A stretch of 64,000 nt of DNA, from positions 62,001 through 126,000 of the forward strand of contig NZ_KB908018.1 of NCBI RefSeq assembly GCF_000382305.1. Reading direction: 5' to 3'. Shown here one piece after another: positions 25,610 through 33,019 of this stretch. The DNA comes from Vitreoscilla stercoraria DSM 513. GTDB lineage: Bacteria > Pseudomonadota > Gammaproteobacteria > Burkholderiales > Neisseriaceae. The notes under the pieces are model-generated. The model made no database searches. It was not told the DNA's origin and saw only the letters and a list, made by a program, of their open reading frames with translations. The translations under genes were made by a program, and so were the position numbers. Every line of letters starts with the position of its first letter. Position 1 is the stretch's first letter.

Positions 25610-26092
25610 ATGATGAAAAAAATGATATTGAGCGTGGTTTTACTGGGTATGGGCGCGATGGCATCGGCTGAGATTATCAACAACGCTGGTATGAAGCGTT
25701 TGGAGCAAGATGCCGTGACTTTGTTGTCACAAGCGAACATCACACCAGAACGCAGCATGGCGTTTTTGAAAAACAACCGTTTTGATTTGGATGATGTCAA
25801 TTGGAAACAACCTGCACAAGTGATTCATGGTCCTTACCATATGATTGATGGCGATGAAGAGGCGGACAATACACCTTATTTGTTTGCTTATAATCAAGGT
25901 GAAAACATTGTCGGTGTGGGTGGTTTCTTGCAACCTGCGTTGCTGAAAAAATTGCAAGCTTTGCCACAAGTGACTTGCCAAAACACGCAGTCATATCCTG
26001 AATTATGGGCGTGTGCTCATTCATCGGCACCAGTTGAGAATACCAAACAATTTTTGCGTGATTTGCAATGGTTAATGGAAAATTCGAATTAA
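25610..26092 (+). CDS. Small secreted protein of unknown family
   Basis: A signal peptide (ILSVVLLGMGAMASA) leads a mature part of about 140 residues with a late cysteine pair (VTCQNTQSY and LWACAH). It does not share the SGKYY pattern of the two preceding proteins, and I do not recognise it. The frame opens with two consecutive ATG codons. It lies 25 bases after the second paralogue and ends at a DUS-pair terminator, so the three genes probably form one transcript exported to the periplasm. Confidence 0.6.
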   Translation: MMKKMILSVVLLGMGAMASAEIINNAGMKRLEQDAVTLLSQANITPERSMAFLKNNRFDLDDVNWKQPAQVIHGPYHMIDGDEEADNTPYLFAYNQGENIVGVGGFLQPALLKKLQALPQVTCQNTQSYPELWACAHSSAPVENTKQFLRDLQWLMENSN

Positions 26093-26123
26093 TCTTGATA
26101 TGGGTATGATTGGCAGTTCCCAT

Positions 26124-26156
26124 CAAGCGTCCTGTAACTTTACAGGGCGCTTTTTA
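26124..26156 (+). terminator. DUS-pair terminator after the secreted-protein genes
   Basis: AAGCGTCCTGTAA faces TTACAGGGCGCTT (one-base variant arm, G-U compatible) and is followed by TTTTT. Confidence 0.88.
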
Positions 26157-26283
26157 TATGACTTTAGAGCATGGTTTGGAAAAATATTGCTTAAGGCTCT
26201 TGAAATTCAGATTTTGTTTCCCATTTAGTCTTTCAAGAAGGAAATAGGCAGTGTGGGTGTTACAAACAAAATGGTTTTGAACA

Positions 26284-26311
26284 CTTGAAATATGACACAG
26301 ATGCCCCATTT
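26284..26311 (+). promoter_or_regulatory. Sigma-32-type heat-shock promoter of dnaK
   Basis: CTTGAA, 14 bases, then CCCCATTT, an almost perfect match to the sigma-32 consensus, about 70 bases before dnaK. Confidence 0.88.
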
Positions 26312-26383
26312 TCCTAGCATAGATTAATTCATATTTATTTTGATTTTGTGATGGTTTGACCATCGTATTGGAGATAACGAAAC

Positions 26384-28312
26384 ATGGCTAAAGTAATTGG
26401 TATTGACTTAGGTACAACCAACTCTTGTTTGGCGATTTCAGAAAATGGCCAAACCAAAGTAATCGAAAACGCAGAAGGCGCACGCACCACACCTTCAGTG
26501 GTGGCATACGTTGATGGCGGCGAAATTTTGGTGGGTGCGCCTGCCAAACGCCAAGCCGTGACCAATCCTAAAAACACTATTTATGCAGTAAAACGTTTGA
26601 TTGGTCGCCGTTTTGAAGATGCTGAAGTACAAAAAGACATCGACAAATTGCCATTTGAAATCGTAAAAGCATCTAATGGCGATGCTTGGGTGAAAGTACA
26701 AGACAAAGAATTGTCGCCACCACAAGTATCAGCTGAAATCTTGCGCAAAATGAAGCAAGCGGCTGAAGCCCATTTGGGCGAAACCGTTTCTGAAGCAGTG
26801 ATTACTGTTCCTGCTTACTTCAATGACAGCCAACGCCAAGCCACTAAAGACGCTGGCCGTATCGCTGGTTTGGAAGTGAAACGCATCATCAATGAACCAA
26901 CTGCTGCGGCTTTGGCGTTCGGTATGGACAAAGCAGCTTCAGGCGACCGTAAAATTGCGGTTTACGACTTGGGCGGTGGTACTTTTGACATTTCAATCAT
27001 TGAAATTGCCGATGTTGATGGCGACAAACAATTTGAAGTGTTGGCAACCAACGGTGACACATTCTTGGGCGGTGAAGACTTTGACCAACGCTTGATTAAC
27101 TACATCATTGACGAGTTCAAAAAAGAACAAGGCATTGATTTGACCAAAGACGTCATGGCTTTGCAACGCTTGAAAGAAGCAGCTGAAAAAGCCAAAATCG
27201 AATTGTCTAGTGGCCAACAAACCGACATCAACTTGCCATACATCACCATGGATGCCACAGGTCCTAAACACTTGGCATTGAAAGTGACGCGTGCGAAATT
27301 TGAAAGCTTGGTAGAAGATTTAATCGTGCGTTCGATTGAGCCTTGCCGTACTGCGATTAAAGACGCTGGCTTGAGCGTGAACGACATCGACGATGTGATT
27401 TTGGTAGGCGGTCAAACCCGTATGCCTAAAGTACAGGACGCTGTCAAAGACTTCTTCGGTAAAGAACCTCGCAAAGACGTGAACCCTGATGAAGCGGTGG
27501 CTGTGGGCGCGGCGATTCAAGGTGAAGTGTTGAGCGGTGGTCGTAATGACGTGTTGTTGTTGGATGTAACCCCATTGTCTTTGGGTATTGAGACCATGGG
27601 CGGTGTGATGACCAAATTGATCACCAAAAACACCACCATTCCAACCAAAGCGAACCAAACGTTCTCAACTGCTGAAGACAACCAAAATGCTGTGACCATC
27701 CATGTGTTGCAAGGTGAGCGTGACCGTGCATCTGCTAACAAATCTTTGGGCCAGTTCAACTTGGGCGACATTGCTCCTGCTCCTCGTGGCATGCCACAAA
27801 TTGAAGTGACGTTTGACATTGATGCCAACGGTATCTTGCACGTGTCTGCTTTGGATAAAGGTACAGGCAAAAAAGCCAACATCACCATTCAAGCTTCTAG
27901 CGGTTTGAGCGAAGAAGAAATCGAGCGCATGGTGAAAGATGCTGAAGCGAATGCCGAAGAAGACAAAAAATTGACCGAATTGGTGGCTTCACGCAATCAA
28001 GCGGAAGGTTTGGTTCATTCAGTGAAAAAATCTTTGACTGAATACGGTGATAAATTGGATGCTGCTGAAAAAGAAAAAATTGAAGCAGCCATCAAAGAAA
28101 CCGAAGAAGCATTGCAAGGCGAAGACAAAGAAGCGATTGATGCCAAAGCAGAAGCTTTGGGTACTGTGAGCCAAAAATTGGGCGAAATGATGTACGCTCA
28201 AGCACAGGCTGAAGCAGGTCAAGCGCCTGATGCTGAACCTAAAAAAGCAGCTGCCGATGATGTGGTTGATGCTGATTTTGAAGAAGTGAAAGACAAAAAA
28301 GAAGACAAATAA
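26384..28312 (+). CDS. dnaK: Hsp70 chaperone DnaK
   Basis: DnaK is the ATP-driven chaperone working with DnaJ and GrpE. The 642-residue protein has the N-terminal ATPase domain (GIDLGTTNSCLA, YDLGGGTFDISI, ILVGGQTRMPK), the linker VLLLDVTPLSLGIE near residue 390, the substrate domain, and an acidic C-terminus. No dnaJ follows; a terminator ends the unit. Transcription should be heat-inducible from the sigma-32-type site upstream. A DUS-like copy at 27432 is read as VQDA. Confidence 0.98.
   Translation: MAKVIGIDLGTTNSCLAISENGQTKVIENAEGARTTPSVVAYVDGGEILVGAPAKRQAVTNPKNTIYAVKRLIGRRFEDAEVQKDIDKLPFEIVKASNGDAWVKVQDKELSPPQVSAEILRKMKQAAEAHLGETVSEAVITVPAYFNDSQRQATKDAGRIAGLEVKRIINEPTAAALAFGMDKAASGDRKIAVYDLGGGTFDISIIEIADVDGDKQFEVLATNGDTFLGGEDFDQRLINYIIDEFKKEQGIDLTKDVMALQRLKEAAEKAKIELSSGQQTDINLPYITMDATGPKHLALKVTRAKFESLVEDLIVRSIEPCRTAIKDAGLSVNDIDDVILVGGQTRMPKVQDAVKDFFGKEPRKDVNPDEAVAVGAAIQGEVLSGGRNDVLLLDVTPLSLGIETMGGVMTKLITKNTTIPTKANQTFSTAEDNQNAVTIHVLQGERDRASANKSLGQFNLGDIAPAPRGMPQIEVTFDIDANGILHVSALDKGTGKKANITIQASSGLSEEEIERMVKDAEANAEEDKKLTELVASRNQAEGLVHSVKKSLTEYGDKLDAAEKEKIEAAIKETEEALQGEDKEAIDAKAEALGTVSQKLGEMMYAQAQAEAGQAPDAEPKKAAADDVVDADFEEVKDKKEDK
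27432..27442 (-). repeat. DUS-like motif inside dnaK
   Basis: TACAGGACGCT, read as V-Q-D-A in a region of DnaK where that sequence is also normal for the family. Confidence 0.7.
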
Positions 28313-28333
28313 TCTTCGTTTTGAGTCGAGTGA

Positions 28334-28362
28334 AAGACACCTTGTAAAAGGTGTCTTTTTTT
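28334..28362 (+). terminator. Terminator of dnaK
   Basis: AAGACACCTT and AAGGTGTCTT pair over a short loop and run into T residues. Confidence 0.88.
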
Positions 28363-28400
28363 GCGTCTGGAAAACAGACATCTGCTGATGAAAATCAAAA

Positions 28401-28412
28401 ATTGTAGACAAT
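28401..28412. promoter_or_regulatory. Palindromic operator candidate 1 for the GntR regulator
   Basis: ATTGTAGACAAT is a near-perfect 12-base palindrome of the TTGT-N2-ACAA type used by FadR-family regulators. It lies just upstream of the probable -35 element. Confidence 0.7.
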
Positions 28413-28426
28413 ATTAAAAATAAATA

Positions 28427-28455
28427 TTGTTTAAATTGGATTTAATGTGTAAATT
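28427..28455 (+). promoter_or_regulatory. Probable promoter of the GntR-prpB unit
   Basis: TTGTTT, 17 bases, then TAAATT. It sits between the two palindromes, so a regulator bound at either could block it. Confidence 0.5.
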
Positions 28456-28473
28456 AGCGTCATTAAAATAAAA

Positions 28474-28485
28474 ATTGTCAACAAT
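28474..28485. promoter_or_regulatory. Palindromic operator candidate 2 for the GntR regulator
   Basis: ATTGTCAACAAT has the same palindromic outer bases as operator 1 and ends immediately before the first ATG of the regulator. This overlaps where a ribosome binding site would be, and none is visible. Confidence 0.7.
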
Positions 28486-29175
28486 ATGACGAAAAGCACA
28501 GAAATGAACGCCACACGCGCAGAACAAGTATTTTTACAGTTACAGGCCGCTATCATTCGTGGCGAACTTGAGCCGGGAAGTAAGGTATCGGAGCAAGAAT
28601 TGGCAGATACCTATGGCATCAGTCGAGGTCCATTGCGGGAAGCATTGAACCGTTTGGAAGGACAAAAATTATTGGTGCGCATGCCGCATGTGGGCGCGCG
28701 AGTGGTGTCTTTGAGTTTACGTGAATTGGAAGAGTTGTATGATGTGCGCGCTCAATTAGAAGGCATGGCTTGTCGTTTGGCGGCAGAAAATATGACGCAA
28801 GCAGATATTGATGGCTTGTATGCGGTGTTGAAAGTACACGAACAAGATCCACAGTTTCAAGCGGGCAAATCCTATTATGAACAAGATGGCGATTATGATT
28901 TTCACCACCGCATCATTGTCGCCAGTGGTAACCAAACTTTGAAAACCATGTTGTGTGATGAGTTATACCAATTGGTACGCATGTATCGCATTCGATTTTC
29001 GAGCGCGCCTAAGCGTCCTGTACAAGCTTTGCAAGAGCATTATCGGATTGTGGACGCATTGGCGGCCAAGGATGGCGAATTGGCAGAATTGTTGATGCGC
29101 CGCCACATTCAAGCTTCAAAACAAAACATGGCCAGTCATTTTAAAAATGAAGCATCTATTGAGGAGCAAGTATGA
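28486..29175 (+). CDS. GntR-family (FCD/FadR-type) transcriptional regulator of the prp genes
   Basis: The N-terminal winged helix-turn-helix has the family pattern (LQAAIIRGELEPGSKVSEQELA, GISRGPLREALNRLEGQ) and the C-terminal FCD helical domain follows (LYDVRAQLEGMACRLA, DYDFHHRIIVASGN with likely metal-binding His residues). The 229-residue length fits. Two palindromes flank its promoter, so it is probably self-regulated. The stop overlaps the prpB start by four bases, which ties it to methylcitrate metabolism; 2-methylcitrate or a related acid is the likely effector by inference. The alternative ATG at 28504 also lacks a clear ribosome site. Confidence 0.88.
   Translation: MTKSTEMNATRAEQVFLQLQAAIIRGELEPGSKVSEQELADTYGISRGPLREALNRLEGQKLLVRMPHVGARVVSLSLRELEELYDVRAQLEGMACRLAAENMTQADIDGLYAVLKVHEQDPQFQAGKSYYEQDGDYDFHHRIIVASGNQTLKTMLCDELYQLVRMYRIRFSSAPKRPVQALQEHYRIVDALAAKDGELAELLMRRHIQASKQNMASHFKNEASIEEQV
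29011..29022 (+). repeat. DUS-like motif inside the GntR gene
   Basis: AAGCGTCCTGTA in forward orientation, read as K-R-P-V. Confidence 0.72.
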
Positions 29176-30059
29176 GTCACATTACCCCAGGTCAACGTTT
29201 CCGCAATGCTGTGCAAGAAGAGCAACCTTTGCAAGTGGTCGGTACTTTGACCGCATATACCGCACGCATGGCTGAAGCTGTGGGTTACAAAGCTTTGTAT
29301 GTTTCAGGTGGTGCGGTGTCTGCCAATTCTTTGGGCTTGCCGGACTTGGGCATTTCGACGATGGAGGATGTGTTGATTGATGCCAATCGCATTACCAATG
29401 CAACGGACTTGCCTGTGTTAGTAGACATTGATACCGGTTGGGGTGGGGCGTTTAACATTGCTCGCACGGTTAAATCGTTTATCAAAGCAGGTGTGGCGGC
29501 AGTTCATATGGAGGACCAAACAGGTACCAAACGTTGTGGTCATCGTCCGAACAAAGCGGTGGTGTCTAAAGAAGAAATGGTTGACCGCATTAAGGCCGCA
29601 GTCGATGCACGCACAGACGAGAGTTTTGTGATTATGGCGCGTTCGGATGCATATGCTTCAGAAGGCTTGGACAAAATGATAGAGCGTTGTCAGGCGTATG
29701 TTGAAGCGGGTGCGGATATGATTTTTCCTGAAGCGATTAATACTTTGGCGATGTATAAAAAAGTGCGTGAGGCGGTGGGTGTGCCGATTTTGGCGAACAT
29801 CACTGAGTTTGGTCAAACGCCTTTGTTCACGCGGGATGAATTGGCGTCTGCTGATGTGGACATCATTTTGTATTGTTGCGGTGCGTACCGTGCGATGAAT
29901 GCGGCGGCTTTGAAAGTTTATCAAGAAATTCGCGAGCAAGGCACACAACAAGGTGTGATTGATATCATGCAATCGCGTGCCGATTTATACCATTATTTGA
30001 ATTACCATTCGTATGAAAACAAACTAGATGAGCTGTATGCTGCAGCCAAAGCCAAATAA
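29172..30059 (+). CDS. prpB: 2-Methylisocitrate lyase
   Basis: PrpB cleaves 2-methylisocitrate to pyruvate and succinate in propionate breakdown. The 295-residue protein has the PEP-mutase/isocitrate-lyase fold with DIDTGWGGA, the catalytic loop KRCGHRPNK (KRCGH distinguishes it from KKCGH of isocitrate lyase), ARSDAYASEG and NITEFGQTP. It is translationally coupled to the GntR regulator. A DUS-like inverted pair without a long T run lies between it and prpC. Confidence 0.95.
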   Translation: MSHITPGQRFRNAVQEEQPLQVVGTLTAYTARMAEAVGYKALYVSGGAVSANSLGLPDLGISTMEDVLIDANRITNATDLPVLVDIDTGWGGAFNIARTVKSFIKAGVAAVHMEDQTGTKRCGHRPNKAVVSKEEMVDRIKAAVDARTDESFVIMARSDAYASEGLDKMIERCQAYVEAGADMIFPEAINTLAMYKKVREAVGVPILANITEFGQTPLFTRDELASADVDIILYCCGAYRAMNAAALKVYQEIREQGTQQGVIDIMQSRADLYHYLNYHSYENKLDELYAAAKAK

Positions 30060-30065
30060 CAATTT

Positions 30066-30094
30066 TAAGCGTCCTGTAAATATTTACAGGCCGC
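30066..30094. repeat. Inverted pair of DUS-like motifs between prpB and prpC
   Basis: AAGCGTCCTGTAAA faces TTTACAGGCCGC, where the second arm is the GGCCGC variant. No T run follows, so it may attenuate or protect the prpB message but not fully terminate it. Confidence 0.65.
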
Positions 30095-30198
30095 CCGTAG
30101 CAAGTCATTAATACCAAAATCAACAACAAAACGACACATATTTAGACAGTCTCAGAAGTATCTTTTGAATCAAAAAACAAGTTACAAAGGAGAAATAG

Positions 30199-31347
30199 AT
30201 GGCAGAAGCAAAAGTCTTATCAGGTGCAGGTTTGCGTGGACAAGTGGCAGGCAAAACCGCTTTGTGTACAGTGGGTAAAGAAGGTGCGGGCTTGACGTAT
30301 CGTGGTTACGATGTGCGTGAATTGGCAGAGCATTGTTCGTTTGAAGAGGTGGCGTATTTGCTGCTCAAAGGCGAGTTGCCAACCCAATCACAATTGAATC
30401 ATTACCAAGAACAATTGCGTTTGCAACGAGAATTGCCACGTGCTTTGCGTTTGGCTTTGGAGCAATTGCCAGCGAGTGCGCATCCGATGGACGTTTTGCG
30501 TACGGGTGTTTCCGTTTTGGGCACTTTGGAGCCTGAGCATTCTTTCACCCAACAACAAGACATTGCGGTGCGTTTGGTGGCGATTTTGCCAGCGATTTTA
30601 TGTTATTGGTATCAATACAGCCATTTTGGCAAACGCATCAATACGCAAACCGATGAAAAAACATTAGCAGGTCATTTTCTGCGTTTGATGTTGGATAAAA
30701 AACCATCTGAATTGCATACCAAAGTGATGAATGTGTCGTTGATTTTGTATGCAGAACATGAATTTAATGCTTCTACCTTTACCGCTCGTGTTTGTGCATC
30801 GACTTTGTCTGATTTGTATTCTTGTGTGACTGCTGCAATCGGCTCTTTGCGTGGTCCTTTGCATGGTGGTGCGAACGAAGCGGCGATGGCGATGATCAGC
30901 AAATTCAAAGACCCTCAAGACGCGGTAGATGGCACTTTGAAAATGTTGGCCAATAAAGATTTGATCATGGGTTTTGGTCATGCCATTTACAAAGAATTCG
31001 ATCCTCGCAATGAAGTCATCAAAGCTTGGTCACGACGTTTGTCTGAGGATACTGGTGATGAAACCTTGTTCCCGATTTCAGAAGCGATTGCGCAAGTGAT
31101 GTGGGATGAGAAAAAACTGTTTCCAAATGCAGACTTTTTCCATGCCAGCGCTTACAACTTCATGAACATCCCAACCCCATTGTTTACCCCAATTTTTGTC
31201 TGCTCGCGTGTGACAGGTTGGATGGCACATGTATTTGAGCAACGTGCCGACAACCGCATCATTCGTCCAAGTGCCGAATACACTGGAGCTGAACAACGTA
31301 CTGTTACCCCAATTGCCCAACGTGAAGGAGTTGCAAGTGTCAAATAA
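30199..31347 (+). CDS. prpC: 2-Methylcitrate synthase
   Basis: PrpC condenses propionyl-CoA with oxaloacetate. This 382-residue citrate-synthase-family protein shows AGKTALCTVGKEGAGLTYRG near the N-terminus, SLRGPLHGGANEAAM with a catalytic His, GFGHAIYKEFDPRN, and SAYNFMNIPTPLFTP. The N-terminus and size match the methylcitrate synthases more than the larger housekeeping GltA. AAAGGAG precedes the ATG. Its last 11 bases overlap the prpD start. Confidence 0.94.
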   Translation: MAEAKVLSGAGLRGQVAGKTALCTVGKEGAGLTYRGYDVRELAEHCSFEEVAYLLLKGELPTQSQLNHYQEQLRLQRELPRALRLALEQLPASAHPMDVLRTGVSVLGTLEPEHSFTQQQDIAVRLVAILPAILCYWYQYSHFGKRINTQTDEKTLAGHFLRLMLDKKPSELHTKVMNVSLILYAEHEFNASTFTARVCASTLSDLYSCVTAAIGSLRGPLHGGANEAAMAMISKFKDPQDAVDGTLKMLANKDLIMGFGHAIYKEFDPRNEVIKAWSRRLSEDTGDETLFPISEAIAQVMWDEKKLFPNADFFHASAYNFMNIPTPLFTPIFVCSRVTGWMAHVFEQRADNRIIRPSAEYTGAEQRTVTPIAQREGVASVK

Positions 31348-32842
31348 TGCTGATTTGTTGTCGCACAACGTCGATGTCAATAACCGTCCTGATTACGATA
31401 GCGTGATTCAAACCATCGTGGATTATGTTTTGGCAGAGCCGAATTTCTCTGACGAAGCATTCAATACAGCGCGTTTGTGTTTGATGGACACTTTGGGTTG
31501 CGGTTTGCTGGCTTTGCGTTTTCCTGAATGTACCAAACATTTGGGTCCGATTATTCCGGGTACGTTTGTGCCAAATGGTGCGCGTGTACCAGGCACGCCG
31601 TATTGCTTAGACCCAGTACAGGCCGCTTGGAATATTGGTTGCATCGTGCGTTGGTTGGATTACAACGATACTTGGTTGGCGGCTGAATGGGGTCATCCAT
31701 CGGACAATTTGGGTGCGATTTTGGCGGTGGCAGATTATTTGTCACAACAGCGTATTGCCCAAGGCGAAGCGCCATTGACGATGAAAGATGTGTTGATTGG
31801 CATGATTCAAGCGCACGAAATTCAAGGCGTGTTGGCTTTGGAGAACTCGTTTAACCGTGTGGGTTTGGACCATGTGTTGTTGGTGAAAGTCGCCTCTACT
31901 GCCGTGTCTGCCAAAATGTTGGGCGCGACGCGTGAGCAATTGTTGTCTGCGGTATCGCATGCGTTTGTCGATGGTCAGGCTTTGCGCACTTACCGCCACG
32001 CACCGAATGCAGGTTCGCGCAAATCTTGGGCAGCAGGCGATGCAACCAGCCGTGGCGTGTTCTTGGCTTTGGTGGCTTTGCGTGGCGAAATGGGCATTCC
32101 GGGCGTATTGACTGCGCCACAATGGGGTTTTTATGACATTTTGTTCAGCCACACCAACAAAGATTTGGCTTTGAAATCTGAATCTGAGCGTCAATTTTCA
32201 TTGCCACAAGCTTTCGATTCGTATGTGATGGAAAATATTTTGTTCAAGATTTCGTTCCCAGCGGAATTCCATTCGCAAACGGCTTGCGAAGCAGCGGTTC
32301 GTTTGCATCCACAAGTCAAAGACCGCATTGCCGACATTGAAAAAATTGTCATTACCACGCACGAATCTGCCATTCGCATCATTTCTAAAGTGGGTGATTT
32401 GGCCAATCCAGCTGACCGTGACCATTGCTTGCAATACATGACGGCTGTGCCATTGATTTTTGGTGATTTGGTGGCTGAGCATTACGAAGATGGTTTCCAT
32501 GCGGCGAATCCATTGATTGATGAGTTGCGCGAGAAAATGGAAATTGTCGAAGACGAGCGTTACAGCCGCGAGTATTTGGAAAGCGACAAGCGTTCGATTG
32601 CCAATGCTTTGCAAGTGTTCTTTAAAGATGGCACGTCTACTGAGCAAGTGGAAATCGAGTATCCAGTCGGTCACCGTCGCCGCCGTGCAGAAGGCATTCC
32701 ATTATTGGAAGCCAAATTCAAAGCCAATTTGGCAACGCGTTTTGTGCCGCAACGCTCAAATGCTATTTTTGATTTGTGTGCCGATGCTCAAACTTTGAAT
32801 CAAACTGCAGTCCATCGTTTTGTAGAAGCTTTTGTCTTATAA
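31337..32842 (+). CDS. prpD: 2-Methylcitrate dehydratase
   Basis: PrpD dehydrates 2-methylcitrate. The 501-residue protein belongs to the MmgE/PrpD family: ARLCLMDTLGCGLLAL, WLDYNDTWLAAEWGHPSDNLG, GIMI-type helix IQAHEIQGVLALENSFN, and FPAEFHSQTACEAAV. The frame is open 108 bases further upstream inside prpC, but the GTG at 31337 has GAAGGAG six bases before it and gives the expected N-terminus. The following gene is separated by a hairpin and a repeated leader sequence. Confidence 0.92.
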   Translation: MSNNADLLSHNVDVNNRPDYDSVIQTIVDYVLAEPNFSDEAFNTARLCLMDTLGCGLLALRFPECTKHLGPIIPGTFVPNGARVPGTPYCLDPVQAAWNIGCIVRWLDYNDTWLAAEWGHPSDNLGAILAVADYLSQQRIAQGEAPLTMKDVLIGMIQAHEIQGVLALENSFNRVGLDHVLLVKVASTAVSAKMLGATREQLLSAVSHAFVDGQALRTYRHAPNAGSRKSWAAGDATSRGVFLALVALRGEMGIPGVLTAPQWGFYDILFSHTNKDLALKSESERQFSLPQAFDSYVMENILFKISFPAEFHSQTACEAAVRLHPQVKDRIADIEKIVITTHESAIRIISKVGDLANPADRDHCLQYMTAVPLIFGDLVAEHYEDGFHAANPLIDELREKMEIVEDERYSREYLESDKRSIANALQVFFKDGTSTEQVEIEYPVGHRRRRAEGIPLLEAKFKANLATRFVPQRSNAIFDLCADAQTLNQTAVHRFVEAFVL

Positions 32843-32848
32843 AAGTTT

Positions 32849-32859
32849 TTACAGGACGC
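32849..32859 (-). repeat. DUS-like motif just after prpD
   Basis: TTACAGGACGC, unpaired, in the gap after the prpD stop codon. Confidence 0.75.
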
Positions 32860-32887
32860 CACATCAAGCCTGATTAAATAAGGTTAA

Positions 32888-32920
32888 AAAAAGTCGCGCC
32901 AAGTCGACTCAAAGGAGAAA
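32888..32920 (+). repeat. Leader repeat, copy 1
   Basis: A 33-base unit beginning AAAAAGTCGCG and ending GGAGAAA; 29 of 33 bases match copy 2, 94 bases downstream. It contains GTCG ... CGAC ends and a ribosome-binding-like AAAGGAG that leads to no gene here. Confidence 0.75.
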
Positions 32921-32951
32921 AAGGCCGTTGTGCATGAGGCAATGGCCTTTT
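32921..32951 (+). terminator. Probable terminator of the prp operon
   Basis: AAGGCCGTTG pairs with CAATGGCCTT (one G-U) and is followed by a short T run. It sits exactly between the two leader repeats. Confidence 0.65.
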
Positions 32952-32981
32952 CAAGTATTGATATGAAGTAAGCACAAATAC

Positions 32982-33014
32982 AAAAAGTCGCGTCAAGTCG
33001 ACACTGAGGAGAAA
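32982..33014 (+). repeat. Leader repeat, copy 2
   Basis: The second copy supplies GAGGAG, the ribosome binding site of the acyl-CoA synthetase gene starting at 33020. Confidence 0.75.
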
Positions 33015-33019
33015 TGTAG

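Noticed and set aside
31229..31336. Upstream extension of prpD
   Set aside because: It lies wholly inside prpC and the GTG at 31337 has a strong GAAGGAG site.
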